Of a stretch of DNA of 64,000 nucleotides, positions 41,788 through 50,257 are shown piece after piece. The first letter of the stretch is position 1, and every line of letters begins with the position of its first letter. The notes below the pieces were generated by a model, which searched no databases, was not told the origin of the DNA, and saw nothing but the letters and a program-made list of their open reading frames with translations. Both the position numbers and the translations under genes were made by a program. Source of the DNA: JAFKFH01 sp017307375 (GTDB taxonomy: Bacteria > Pseudomonadota > Alphaproteobacteria > Ferrovibrionales > Ferrovibrionaceae); contig OZ245874.1 in NCBI GenBank assembly GCA_965229335.1, forward strand, positions 6,882,001 to 6,946,000, read 5' to 3'.

Positions 41788-43812
41788 GTGAGCACCCTCG
41801 AAATCGCGCTGGCCCTGGCCCTTGCCGCCACCGCCGGCACGGCCTGGTCGTGGCGGCGCGCCTGGCGGCGGGCCATCGCCGTCCCGCCGACTGAAGCGGC
41901 AGCACCCGAACTGCCGGTCGAGCCGGCGCCGGTGCCGGCCCCGGCGATCGAAACCCTGGATGCCGCCCCGTTCCCGGCGTGGCGCCGCGATGCCGACGGC
42001 CAGCTGGTCTGGGTCAATACGCGCTACCGCGAAATGGTCGAGGCGGATGCGGGGCGCATCCTGGCCGAGCAGATCGAGTTGGCCTCGGGCCTCGATCCCG
42101 AGCAGCCGCGCCGTCTGGCGCGCAAGGCGCTGGAAGGCGGCGGCCGTGCCAGCGAGACGCGGCGCTTCGTGGTCGCCGGCGACCGCCGTTCCTACCGCAT
42201 CCATGAATGCGCGCTGCCCGATGGCGGCACCGCGGGCTTCGGCCAGGATGCGACGCCCGAGGAAGATGCGCGCGGCCAGCTGCGCCGGCATGTCGAGGCG
42301 CATGGCGAGGTGCTGCAGAACCTCGCCACCGCGATCGCGGTCTACAGCCCGGACAAGCGTCTGACCCTGTACAACCGCGCCTATGCCAAGCTGTGGCGCC
42401 TCGACGAGGTCTGGCTCGCCTCGCAGCCGCGCTACGGCGAGGTGCTCGAGGCCCTGCGCGAGGCACGCCGCCTGCCCGAGCAGATCGACTGGCAGCATTT
42501 CAAGCGAGGCCAGCTCGATCTGTTCACCGCGGTGCTGGAACCGCGCGAGGAATGGATGCATCTGCCCGACGGCTCGACGCTGCGGGTCGTGGTCACGCCG
42601 CATCCGCTGGGCGGCCTGCTGTTCACCTACGAGGACGTCACCGACCGGCTGCTGCTGGAGCGCGACCGCAATACGCTCGCCGCCGTGCAGCGCGCCACCC
42701 TCGACAATCTCTACGAGGGCGTCGTGGTCTATCGCGGCGACGGGCGCGTCGGCCTCTACAACGCCGCCTTCGCCAAGCTGTGGGGGGTCGACGAGGCTGC
42801 CCTCGCCGCCGAGCCGCATATCACCGAGGTGATCGACGGCGCCCGCGCGCTGCTCGACGACGGCGACGACTGGCCGGCCAAGCGCGACGAGCTGATGGAA
42901 GCCTATCTGCACCGCGAGGGGCGGATGGGGCGGATGGAACGCCACGACGGCTCGATCCTGCATTATGCCGCGATGCCGCTGCCCGACGGCGCGATGCTGT
43001 TCACCTATCTCGACGTCACCGATTCGGCGCGCATCGAACGCGCGCTGCGCGAACGCAACGAGGCGCTGCAGGCCGCCGACCAGCTCAAGTCCGAATTCAT
43101 CGCCAACGTCTCCTACGAGCTGCGCACGCCGCTGAACGCGATCATCGGCTTTGCCGAACTGCTGAACTCGAAGCTGTTCGGCGCGCTGAACGACAAGCAG
43201 CGCGAATACGGCGACAACATCGTCGATTCGGCGCATCAGCTGCTGATGCTGGTCAACGACATGCTCGACCTGGCCATCATCGAGGCCGGCCACATGGCGC
43301 TGGAACCCAACCTGTTCGATCCCTATCCGGTGATCGGCGCGATCCTGGCACTGACCCGCGAGCGCGCGCGGCGCCAGAACCTGACCGTCGAGATGGATTG
43401 TCCGCCCGATATCGGCGGCATCGTCGCCGACGAGCGGCGGATCAAGCAGGTCCTGTTCAACCTGATCTCCAATGCCATCAAGTTCACCCCGCCGGGCGGC
43501 CGCGTCGTGGTCACCGCCCGCCGCGCCGGCGACGACGTCACCCTGACCGTCGCCGACAACGGCATCGGCATTCCCGAACCGCAGCACACGCTGGTGTTCG
43601 AGAAATTCCGCAAGTCGGGGTCGGGCACGCGCCAGCCCGGCATCGGCGTCGGGCTTGCCCTCGTCCGCTCGTTCGTCGAGTTGCATGGCGGCACGGTCAG
43701 CCTGCATTCGGCGCCCGGCCAGGGCACCAGCGTCACCTGCACCCTGCCCGCGCGCACCGCGCCGGGCACTCTGGTCCCCGGCGAAGGCAGCGAGGCACGT
43801 CTGGCCGGCTGA
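41788..43812 (+). CDS. divL: DivL-like PAS-domain histidine-kinase homologue with tyrosine at the phospho-acceptor position
   Basis: Encodes 674 residues from GTG at 41788, giving an N-terminal hydrophobic helix (about 4-20). At least two PAS domains follow (near 185 and 311: AVYSPDKRLTLYNRAYAKLW, GVVVYRGDGRVGLYNAAFAKLW). In the dimerisation domain the usual SHELRTPL is SYELRTPL, with Tyr443 encoded by TAC at 43114-43116. The HATPase domain is complete (NLISNAIKFT, DNGIGIP, GIGVGLALV). Tyrosine at this place is the mark of DivL, the cell-cycle regulator upstream of CckA in alphaproteobacteria. The start codon has a poor ribosome site. Confidence 0.88.
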   Translation: MSTLEIALALALAATAGTAWSWRRAWRRAIAVPPTEAAAPELPVEPAPVPAPAIETLDAAPFPAWRRDADGQLVWVNTRYREMVEADAGRILAEQIELASGLDPEQPRRLARKALEGGGRASETRRFVVAGDRRSYRIHECALPDGGTAGFGQDATPEEDARGQLRRHVEAHGEVLQNLATAIAVYSPDKRLTLYNRAYAKLWRLDEVWLASQPRYGEVLEALREARRLPEQIDWQHFKRGQLDLFTAVLEPREEWMHLPDGSTLRVVVTPHPLGGLLFTYEDVTDRLLLERDRNTLAAVQRATLDNLYEGVVVYRGDGRVGLYNAAFAKLWGVDEAALAAEPHITEVIDGARALLDDGDDWPAKRDELMEAYLHREGRMGRMERHDGSILHYAAMPLPDGAMLFTYLDVTDSARIERALRERNEALQAADQLKSEFIANVSYELRTPLNAIIGFAELLNSKLFGALNDKQREYGDNIVDSAHQLLMLVNDMLDLAIIEAGHMALEPNLFDPYPVIGAILALTRERARRQNLTVEMDCPPDIGGIVADERRIKQVLFNLISNAIKFTPPGGRVVVTARRAGDDVTLTVADNGIGIPEPQHTLVFEKFRKSGSGTRQPGIGVGLALVRSFVELHGGTVSLHSAPGQGTSVTCTLPARTAPGTLVPGEGSEARLAG

Positions 43813-43855
43813 CGCGTTATAGTGGGTGACAGCAGTAGCCCAGAGGTCCGTTCCG

Positions 43856-44278
43856 ATGATCCGACGCCACGTTCTTCCCGCCATCGCCCTGCTTGCCGGC
43901 CTGACGGTCGGCGCCTGCGCCGCCCCGGCTGCGTCCGAGCCCACGCTCGAGGGGCGCGACTGGACGGCGATTCAGCTGAACGGCAAGCCGATCCGGCTGA
44001 TCGAGAACCAGTCGCCGCCGAGCCTGACCTTCGATGCCACGAGCGGCCGCGTCACCGGCTCGACCGGCTGCAATTCGCTGAGCGGCAGCTATCGCGTCCA
44101 GGGCGACACGATCACGATCGAGAAGGTCGCGACCACGCGCCGCGCCTGCATGAACGGCATGGATACCGAACAACCGTTCCTTGCCGCGCTGAACCAGGCA
44201 CGCCAGTGGAAGATTGCCGGCGGCCTGCTGACCCTGAGCGACGGCGCCGGTCAGGCGCTGGCGGTCCTCAAGCCGTAG
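43856..44278 (+). CDS. META-domain (HslJ-like) lipoprotein
   Basis: Encodes 140 residues from ATG at 43856 with AGAGG before it. The N-terminus is a lipoprotein signal with the lipobox VGAC (cysteine at about 21). The META domain covers the rest: LEGRDWTAIQLNGKPI, LTFDATSGRVTGSTGCNSLSG, and VATTRRACMNGMDTEQPFLAAL. In E. coli HslJ is a heat-inducible outer-membrane protein linked to novobiocin resistance. The mature function here is unknown. It is 43 bases after the divL-like gene and may be cotranscribed. Confidence 0.88.
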   Translation: MIRRHVLPAIALLAGLTVGACAAPAASEPTLEGRDWTAIQLNGKPIRLIENQSPPSLTFDATSGRVTGSTGCNSLSGSYRVQGDTITIEKVATTRRACMNGMDTEQPFLAALNQARQWKIAGGLLTLSDGAGQALAVLKP

Positions 44279-45293
44279 GCACGCCCCGCGTCGTCGAATA
44301 CTCGAAATGCAGGGCCTGGCCCGGCCGCACCAGCGGATGGATCGCATGGGCGGCCTGGGCGGCCTCGGCAAAGCCGGTGAGGATCAGCTTCAACTTGCCG
44401 GGATAGGTGGCGATGTCGCCGATCGCGAACACCCCGGGCGCCGAAGTCGCCATCGTCGCCGGTGCCACCGCGATATGGTTGCGCTCGAGATTCAACCCGA
44501 AATCCGCGATCGGCCCCAGCGTCATCGCCAGGCCGAAGAACGGCAGCAGCATGTCGGCGTCCAGCCGGCGGTCATTGCCGTCGAGGTCGCGCACGATCAC
44601 GGCGGCAAGCTGCCCGTCCTGCCCTTCCAGCGCGTCGAGCTGGTAGGGGACCACGAGGTCGATGCGGCCGGCCGCGACCAGTTCCTTGAGGCGTCGCTCG
44701 CTTTCCGGCGCGGCGCGGAAGCGGTCGCGGCGATGGACCACGGCCACGCTGGCCGCGACCTCGGCGAGCGACAAGGCCCAGTCGACCGCCGAATCGCCGC
44801 CGCCGGCGATGACGATGCGTTTGCCGCGGTAATCCTCGCGCCGGCGGACGTAGTAGTGCACGGTGCGCCCGGCCTCGAAGGCATCGATGCCGGCCAGCGG
44901 CGGACGGTTCGGGCCGAAGGCGCCGCAGCCCGCCGCGACGATGACCGCGCGGGCCAGGATCGTGTCGCCGGCCGACGTCGCGACCGACCAGCCGGCGTCA
45001 CCGGCCGGCGTCAGCGCGACGACCTGGCGGCCGAGGCGGTAGTCGGGATGGAACGGCGCGGCCTGCTCGACCAGCCGGTCGATCAGCCCCTGCGCCTCGA
45101 TCTGCGGGAAACCGGGAATGTCGTAGATCGGCTTTTCCGGATAGAGCGCGCTGCACTGGCCGCCCGGCGCATCGAGGGCGTCGACGACGACGCAGCGCAG
45201 GCCCAGCATGCCCGCCTCGAACACCGCGAACAGGCCGACCGGCCCGGCGCCGATGATGACGATGTCGGTCTCGAACGCTGGGGTCGCGGGCAT
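44268..45293 (-). CDS. Ferredoxin--NADP reductase, thioredoxin-reductase-like type
   Basis: Encodes 341 residues. FAD-binding DIVIIGAGPVGLFAVFEAG is at the N-terminus and NADP-binding RIVIAGGGDSAVDWALSLAE in the middle. The C-terminal VFAIGDIATYPGKLKLILTGFAEAAQAA completes the FAD site. There is no CxxC pair, which separates this family from thioredoxin reductase. It passes electrons between ferredoxin/flavodoxin and NADP(H). It is downstream of phhA on the same strand after 76 bases. The indolepyruvate oxidoreductase, a ferredoxin user, is also in the window. The 3' end overlaps the META gene by 11 bases. Confidence 0.9.
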   Translation of the reverse strand: MPATPAFETDIVIIGAGPVGLFAVFEAGMLGLRCVVVDALDAPGGQCSALYPEKPIYDIPGFPQIEAQGLIDRLVEQAAPFHPDYRLGRQVVALTPAGDAGWSVATSAGDTILARAVIVAAGCGAFGPNRPPLAGIDAFEAGRTVHYYVRRREDYRGKRIVIAGGGDSAVDWALSLAEVAASVAVVHRRDRFRAAPESERRLKELVAAGRIDLVVPYQLDALEGQDGQLAAVIVRDLDGNDRRLDADMLLPFFGLAMTLGPIADFGLNLERNHIAVAPATMATSAPGVFAIGDIATYPGKLKLILTGFAEAAQAAHAIHPLVRPGQALHFEYSTTRGVPTA

Positions 45294-45369
45294 GAGGCAC
45301 TCTCGGGGCAGGACGTGACGAAGAACGCCCCTTAACTAGCATCCCCCGCCCGCAGGGCAAGCCCCGGCT

Positions 45370-46227
45370 TCAGACGTCGGCGGTGTCGGCCCAGCCTTCG
45401 AGCGTGCCGCGCTGCAGGACGGCATCGCCCGGCGCCACGTCGCCGGAACCGAGATCGGGCAGGTCCTTCAACCGTTCGTAGTACGGCGTGAAATCGGGGC
45501 GGGTGGCGTCGAACAGCTGGGCGAAGCTGTCGATGACAAAATAGGACTTCTGGAAGGTGTCGATCCGGTATTTGGTGCGCATGATCCGCATCAGGTCGAA
45601 ACCCAGGCGGTTCGGTGCCGGCGAATCGAGGCTGAAGACCGATTCGCCCTTGGACGACAGGATGCCCGAGCCATAGATGCACAGGCCTTCGGCCGTGCGG
45701 ATCAGGCCGAATTCGACGGTGTACCAGTAGAGCCGCGCCAGGTTGGTCAGGGCGCCGAGCGACTGCGCCTTGAGCCCGCCCTGGCCGTAGGCCTGCATGT
45801 AGTCGGCGAATACCGGATCCATCAGCAGCGGCACATGGCCGTAGATGTCGTGGAAGACGTCCGGTTCCTCGATGTAGTCCATTTCTTCCGGCTTGCGGAT
45901 CCACCACGCCGCCGGAAAGCGGCGGTTGGCCAGATGGTCGAAGAACACGTCGTCGGGCACGAGGCCCGGCACCGCCACGATGCGCCAGCCGGTGGTCTTC
46001 AACAGGATCTCGGACAGCCGCTCGAAATTCGGGATGCCGTCGGCGGCGACGCCCAGGCCGGTCAGCCCGGCGAGGAATTCGTTGCAGGCACGCCCCGGCA
46101 GCAGCGCCGCCTGCCGCTCGAACAGCGTGCGCCAGACCTGATGATCGGCGGCGGTATAGTCGTTCCACGGCTGATCGATGGTGTAGTCGGCGCGCTGCGG
46201 CGGCGTGACGAGGGCGGGCTGACCCAT
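45370..46227 (-). CDS. phhA: Phenylalanine 4-monooxygenase
   Basis: Encodes 285 residues, with AGGAGAG ahead of the ATG. The iron ligands are H126 and H131 (HDIYGHVP) and E172 (WYTVEFGLI), as in the single-domain bacterial enzyme. It hydroxylates phenylalanine to tyrosine with a tetrahydropterin cofactor. The eukaryotic regulatory and tetramerisation domains are absent, as usual in bacteria. An Lrp/AsnC-type regulator is divergent from it. A GCGTT-N12-AACGC dyad (46247-46268) lies in the shared region as a possible operator. Confidence 0.95.
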   Translation of the reverse strand: MGQPALVTPPQRADYTIDQPWNDYTAADHQVWRTLFERQAALLPGRACNEFLAGLTGLGVAADGIPNFERLSEILLKTTGWRIVAVPGLVPDDVFFDHLANRRFPAAWWIRKPEEMDYIEEPDVFHDIYGHVPLLMDPVFADYMQAYGQGGLKAQSLGALTNLARLYWYTVEFGLIRTAEGLCIYGSGILSSKGESVFSLDSPAPNRLGFDLMRIMRTKYRIDTFQKSYFVIDSFAQLFDATRPDFTPYYERLKDLPDLGSGDVAPGDAVLQRGTLEGWADTADV

Positions 46228-46363
46228 GGCGCTCTCCTGTCGTTAGGCGTTGACTGAAACGGTAACGCAGGAAAGCCGCGGCGGGGGCGCAAAGCCGGAA
46301 CGGTAAAGGCCCAACGATGCGGCAGAATTGCGTTCGAGGGCCACTTGATGCAAAACTGCCGCG

Positions 46364-46846
46364 ATGATCGGGCTGGACGTCTTCGATGTGCGCATCCTGG
46401 CGGCATTGCAGCAGGATGGGCGGCTGACCGGCGCGGCGCTGGCCGAAACCGTGCCGCTGTCGCCGTCGCAGATCCATCGCCGCATCCAGCGGCTGGAACA
46501 GGCGGGGCTGATCGCCCAATACCGCGCCGTGCTGAACCCGGAGCGGCTGGGGCTCGGGCTGATGGCGCTGACCCATGTGCTGCTCGACCGGCACGAGCCC
46601 GAGATCACCCGCCGGTTCCGCGAGGCCGTCGCCCGGCTGCCCCAGATCCTCGACGCCTATGCGGTGACCGGCGACTTCGACTACATCCTGCGGGTGATCA
46701 CGCCCGACCTTGCCGCCTTCTCGGCCTTCCTGTCGGAAGACCTGATGGGCATCGCCGGCATCCGCTCGGTCCGCTCGAACGTCGTGCTGGAAGCGATCAA
46801 GCAGACGCAGGCCCTGCCGCTCGGCCATCTCGGCCCGGCAGGGTGA
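46364..46846 (+). CDS. Lrp/AsnC-family transcriptional regulator
   Basis: Encodes 160 residues. The N-terminal helix-turn-helix (LDVFDVRILAALQQDGRLTG, PLSPSQIHRRIQRLEQAGLI) and the C-terminal effector domain (AVTGDFDYILRVITPDLAAF) are complete. It is divergent from phhA and most likely senses phenylalanine or tyrosine and activates phhA, as similar pairs do in other proteobacteria. The last 50 bases overlap the convergent Pat gene. Confidence 0.92.
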   Translation: MIGLDVFDVRILAALQQDGRLTGAALAETVPLSPSQIHRRIQRLEQAGLIAQYRAVLNPERLGLGLMALTHVLLDRHEPEITRRFREAVARLPQILDAYAVTGDFDYILRVITPDLAAFSAFLSEDLMGIAGIRSVRSNVVLEAIKQTQALPLGHLGPAG

Positions 46847-49472
46847 GGTCGAGTTCGACGCGCACGGCGTCGACCTCGACGATCGGCTGGCAGACGAAGC
46901 CGAGTTCCTGGGCCAGCTGCCGCATCCGGCGGTTCTCGCGCAGGATGTCGCCGGTCAGGATGCGCGTGCCGCGCGAACGGCAATAGGCGATGATCTGCTG
47001 CATCAGCACGCGGCCGAGGCCCAGGCCCTTCTGGTCGGAGCGGATGATGACCGCGAACTCGGCCGAATGGTTGTCGGGATCGCCGACCGCACGGACGACG
47101 CCCAGCGTTTCCTCGGCCCCCTCGGCATTGCGCTTGGTCGCCACGAAGGCCATCTCGCGGTCGTAGTCGATCTGGGTGAAGCGCGCCATGTCGCGATGTT
47201 CCAGCATCGACATCGGCCCGAAGAAGCGCAGGCGGATATCCTCGGGCGTCAGCTTGGCGAAGAAATCCATATGCGCCGGCTCGTCCTCCGGCCGGATCGG
47301 GCGGATGGTGATCTCGTGGGCGCCGCGCAGCGTGACGGTGCGGACGAGGTTCTGGGGATAGGGGCGGATCGCCAGATGGTCGCCGCCACGCGCCGCGCTG
47401 GGCGCCACCGCGATGCCGGCCCCGCCGATGCGCACGCCTTCCGGCCCCAGTTGTACCGGGTTCAGCGTCAGCCGCCGCAATTCCGGCAGGTCGACCACCG
47501 CCTGCGACAGCTTGACCAGGATCAGCGCCGCCTGCTCGACGTCGAACGGCGCCTGCAGCGGATCGCGCAGCGCCGCCTGGCCGATGCGGGTGCGGCTGAT
47601 CACCTCGCGCGCCAGCGACAGGTTCAGCGGCGGCAGTGCATAGGCGACGTCGCCGATCGCCTCGGCCGCGGCCCCGCCGCGCCCGAACCGCAGCACCGGG
47701 CCGAACACCGGGTCGATCTGCGCGCCCAGCAGCAGCTTGATGCCCGGCGTATCGGACAGATCGGCCGAGGGCAGGTCGTAGGCGGCCAGCAGCGCCTGCG
47801 CCTCGTCGACGTCGAGCTGCTCGCGCCGCTGGGCCAATGCCCCCTCGATGACCTTGCGCGCCGCCGCGTGATCAGGAACAAAGTCCTCCGGCACCGCCGG
47901 CGGCGTCTCCATCAGCATGTCCTGGGTGCGGCGGTACTCGACCATGTGCATGAAGGCGGCCACGGCGTTCTCGGGCGCCGAGAAGTTCGGCACGCCGGCG
48001 GTATCCAGCATGCCCTGGGCCATCCGCACCGACGCGCCGCCGGGAAAGCAGGCCAGCAGGTTCTTGTCGGTGGTCTTCGCCGCCTCGATGATGACGGCCG
48101 CGACCTCCTCGGCCACCACGGTCGGCAGCGGGCAATAGATCGTCAGCACGCCGTCGACGCCGGGATCGGCGAGCAGGATGCGCAAGGCCTCGCCGAAGCG
48201 GCGGGGGTCGGCGTCGCTCGACATGTCGACCGGGTTGACGCCGCTCCACGACGGCGGCAGCACCTTGTCCAGCTTGGCCAGCGTCTTCCTGGTCAGCGGG
48301 GCGAGCCGGCCGCCGCGGGCGGCCAGCGCGTCGACCGCCATGATGCCGGCCCCGCCGCCGTTGGTCAGCACGGCTAGGCGCTCGCCGAACAGCCGCCGCG
48401 GCCGTGACAGCGTCTCGGCCGCGGCAAAGAGTTCGTCGATGGTCTCGACCCGGACGATGCCGGCGCGCCGCAGCGCGGCATCGGCGGCGCCGTCGTCGCC
48501 GATGACGGCGCCGGAATGGCGGGCGGCGGCGGTGGCCGACCACGGCCCGCGCCCCGACTTGATGGCGACGATCGGCTTGTTGCGGGCGGCGGCCCGCGCG
48601 GCCGACAGGAAGCGGCGCGGATCGCTGATCGATTCGACGTGCAGCAGGATGGCGCGGGTATGCGGATCGGTGGCCAGCAGATCGATGATGTCGCCGAAGG
48701 CGATGTCGCTGGCGTCGCCGAGCGACATGAACTTGGCAAAGCCGATATTGTGGTCGGCCGCCCAGTCGAGCACGGCATTGGCCAGCCCGCCGGACTGGCT
48801 GACGAAGGCGATGCGCCCGGGCTTGGCCTGCACCGGTGCGAAACTGGCATTCAGCCCGTTCTCGGCCGCCTGCAGCCCGACCGAATTGGGGCCGAGCAGC
48901 CGGATGCCCCAGTGCCGGGCCAGCGCCATCATCTGGTCCATCAGCGGCACGCCGGCCGCATCGGTCGCCTCGCGCATTTCGGCGGTGAGCACCACGACGA
49001 CCTTGCAGCCGCGCCGGCCCAGCGCATCGATCAGCGCCGGGATCGGGCCGGGCTTGGTGCAGATCAGCGCCAGGTCGGGGGCGACGGGCAGCGCCTCGAC
49101 GCCGGCAAAGCAGCGGATGCCCTGCACCCGCGCACGCTTGGGGTTGACCGGCAGGATCGCGCCCTTGAAATCGCCGCCCAGCAGGTTGCGCAGCACGATG
49201 GTGCCGACCGAGCGCTTCTTTTCGCTGGCCCCGATGACGGCGACGGTCTTCGGGTGGAACATCGCGTCGAGCTGGGCCAGGCCGCCGCGGAAGGACGGCA
49301 CGGCCGGGGCGGCGACCAGGGTCGGGCGCGTGCCCGAACCCTCGGCCCGCTCATGCACCACGCGGTCATGCGTCGCACTTTGTTCAGGCCCGCTGGCGCG
49401 GGCGCGGCGCCAGCGCAGGCGAAGACCAGACTTGCTCGGCTTCAGCATTGCGGCCAGGAAACCTTCTTCCAT
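46797..49472 (-). CDS. Bifunctional acyl-CoA synthetase-like / GNAT protein, protein lysine acetyltransferase (Pat) type
   Basis: Encodes 891 residues from ATG at 49472. About 65-700 is the NDP-forming acyl-CoA synthetase module: CoA-binding GASEKKRSVGTIVLRN, SQSGGLANAVLDW, H319 in ATAAARHSGAVIG where the phosphohistidine sits in active synthetases, and an ATP-grasp part. The last 175 residues are a GNAT domain (ITIRPIRPEDEPAHM, RSDQKGLGLGRVLM). Pat proteins of this layout acetylate lysines of AMP-forming acyl-CoA synthetases and so switch them off. Two such synthetases are encoded downstream in this window. The order of domains matches Pat. Confidence 0.9.
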   Translation of the reverse strand: MEEGFLAAMLKPSKSGLRLRWRRARASGPEQSATHDRVVHERAEGSGTRPTLVAAPAVPSFRGGLAQLDAMFHPKTVAVIGASEKKRSVGTIVLRNLLGGDFKGAILPVNPKRARVQGIRCFAGVEALPVAPDLALICTKPGPIPALIDALGRRGCKVVVVLTAEMREATDAAGVPLMDQMMALARHWGIRLLGPNSVGLQAAENGLNASFAPVQAKPGRIAFVSQSGGLANAVLDWAADHNIGFAKFMSLGDASDIAFGDIIDLLATDPHTRAILLHVESISDPRRFLSAARAAARNKPIVAIKSGRGPWSATAAARHSGAVIGDDGAADAALRRAGIVRVETIDELFAAAETLSRPRRLFGERLAVLTNGGGAGIMAVDALAARGGRLAPLTRKTLAKLDKVLPPSWSGVNPVDMSSDADPRRFGEALRILLADPGVDGVLTIYCPLPTVVAEEVAAVIIEAAKTTDKNLLACFPGGASVRMAQGMLDTAGVPNFSAPENAVAAFMHMVEYRRTQDMLMETPPAVPEDFVPDHAAARKVIEGALAQRREQLDVDEAQALLAAYDLPSADLSDTPGIKLLLGAQIDPVFGPVLRFGRGGAAAEAIGDVAYALPPLNLSLAREVISRTRIGQAALRDPLQAPFDVEQAALILVKLSQAVVDLPELRRLTLNPVQLGPEGVRIGGAGIAVAPSAARGGDHLAIRPYPQNLVRTVTLRGAHEITIRPIRPEDEPAHMDFFAKLTPEDIRLRFFGPMSMLEHRDMARFTQIDYDREMAFVATKRNAEGAEETLGVVRAVGDPDNHSAEFAVIIRSDQKGLGLGRVLMQQIIAYCRSRGTRILTGDILRENRRMRQLAQELGFVCQPIVEVDAVRVELDLTLPGRDGRAAGPASA

Positions 49473-49641
49473 CGGTTTGCACCTTCTGTTGGTGTCGCCA
49501 CCATTGGGTGCCCTCCGGAAACTCGTCTCCCCCTTGCAGACCTGTCGTCGCGGCGGCTTATGCTGCACTGCAACAACGACTGGAAGATGGGGGATCGGAC
49601 GGCCGAGGTCAAGCCCCGGCCGAGGCTTCTGATGCCGCAGG

Positions 49642-49995
49642 CTACTCCGGCTTCTTCATGGTCAGGAGTTTTTCCGACATGTTCAGGTTCAGAACCGTGA
49701 TCTTGTCGAGCAGTTCCTCGTCCGGCTGCTTTTGCAGGACGATCGCGGCCTTGGTCATGAAATCGGAGACCTTGACCAGCCACTCCGAGGTTTCCGGCGT
49801 GACCTCGGCGAAATGGTTGCCGATCAGGTTGCGGTAGAACATCCACAGCTGGACGTTGCTTTCCAGCACCTCGACCAGCGCGTCGCGGTCGGCCGGGTTC
49901 TGCTTGGCGGTATCGATGCGCACGGCATGATCAAGGAAGGGATAGGCCAGTTTCTCGATCGGCGTGAGTTCGACGTCGTCTGTTTCGTTGGCCAT
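49642..49995 (-). CDS. Small helical protein, FlaF-like
   Basis: Encodes 117 residues from ATG at 49995 with GAGG before it. It is acidic and all-helical. The stretch DALVEVLESNVQLWMFYRNLI resembles the NxxLW helix of FlaF, an alphaproteobacterial flagellin regulator, but the C-terminal half (DFMTKAAIVLQKQPDEELLDKITVLN) is longer than usual, and no flagellar genes are near. I therefore give only a tentative family name. It is on the same strand as Pat, about 170 bases upstream of that gene. Confidence 0.5.
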   Translation of the reverse strand: MANETDDVELTPIEKLAYPFLDHAVRIDTAKQNPADRDALVEVLESNVQLWMFYRNLIGNHFAEVTPETSEWLVKVSDFMTKAAIVLQKQPDEELLDKITVLNLNMSEKLLTMKKPE

Positions 49996-50257
49996 TGTTT
50001 GGTCCTCTTCTGTCTCCACGGCAACGGATGGATCGCCGGGATTCTTTGGCGGGGGTCGCCGGTCGGCAATAAACGCCAGACCTAGCGGCAACACCTGCAT
50101 CTATCTACAAAATCTCTAACAAAATCTGTCCATGGCGACAAGTCCGACAGCTTTTCGCGCGACTAGATGACTGCACATGAAAGTCCAGATGACTTGGATT
50201 TTGTTAACGATGAGCGCTCAATAATGCCTCTGCCTTGTGGCACGGGGTCTGTAGGGG

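Noticed and set aside
50237..50257. TGGCAC near the diguanylate cyclase start as a sigma-54 promoter
   Set aside because: The matching GC at the -12 position is missing at the required distance.
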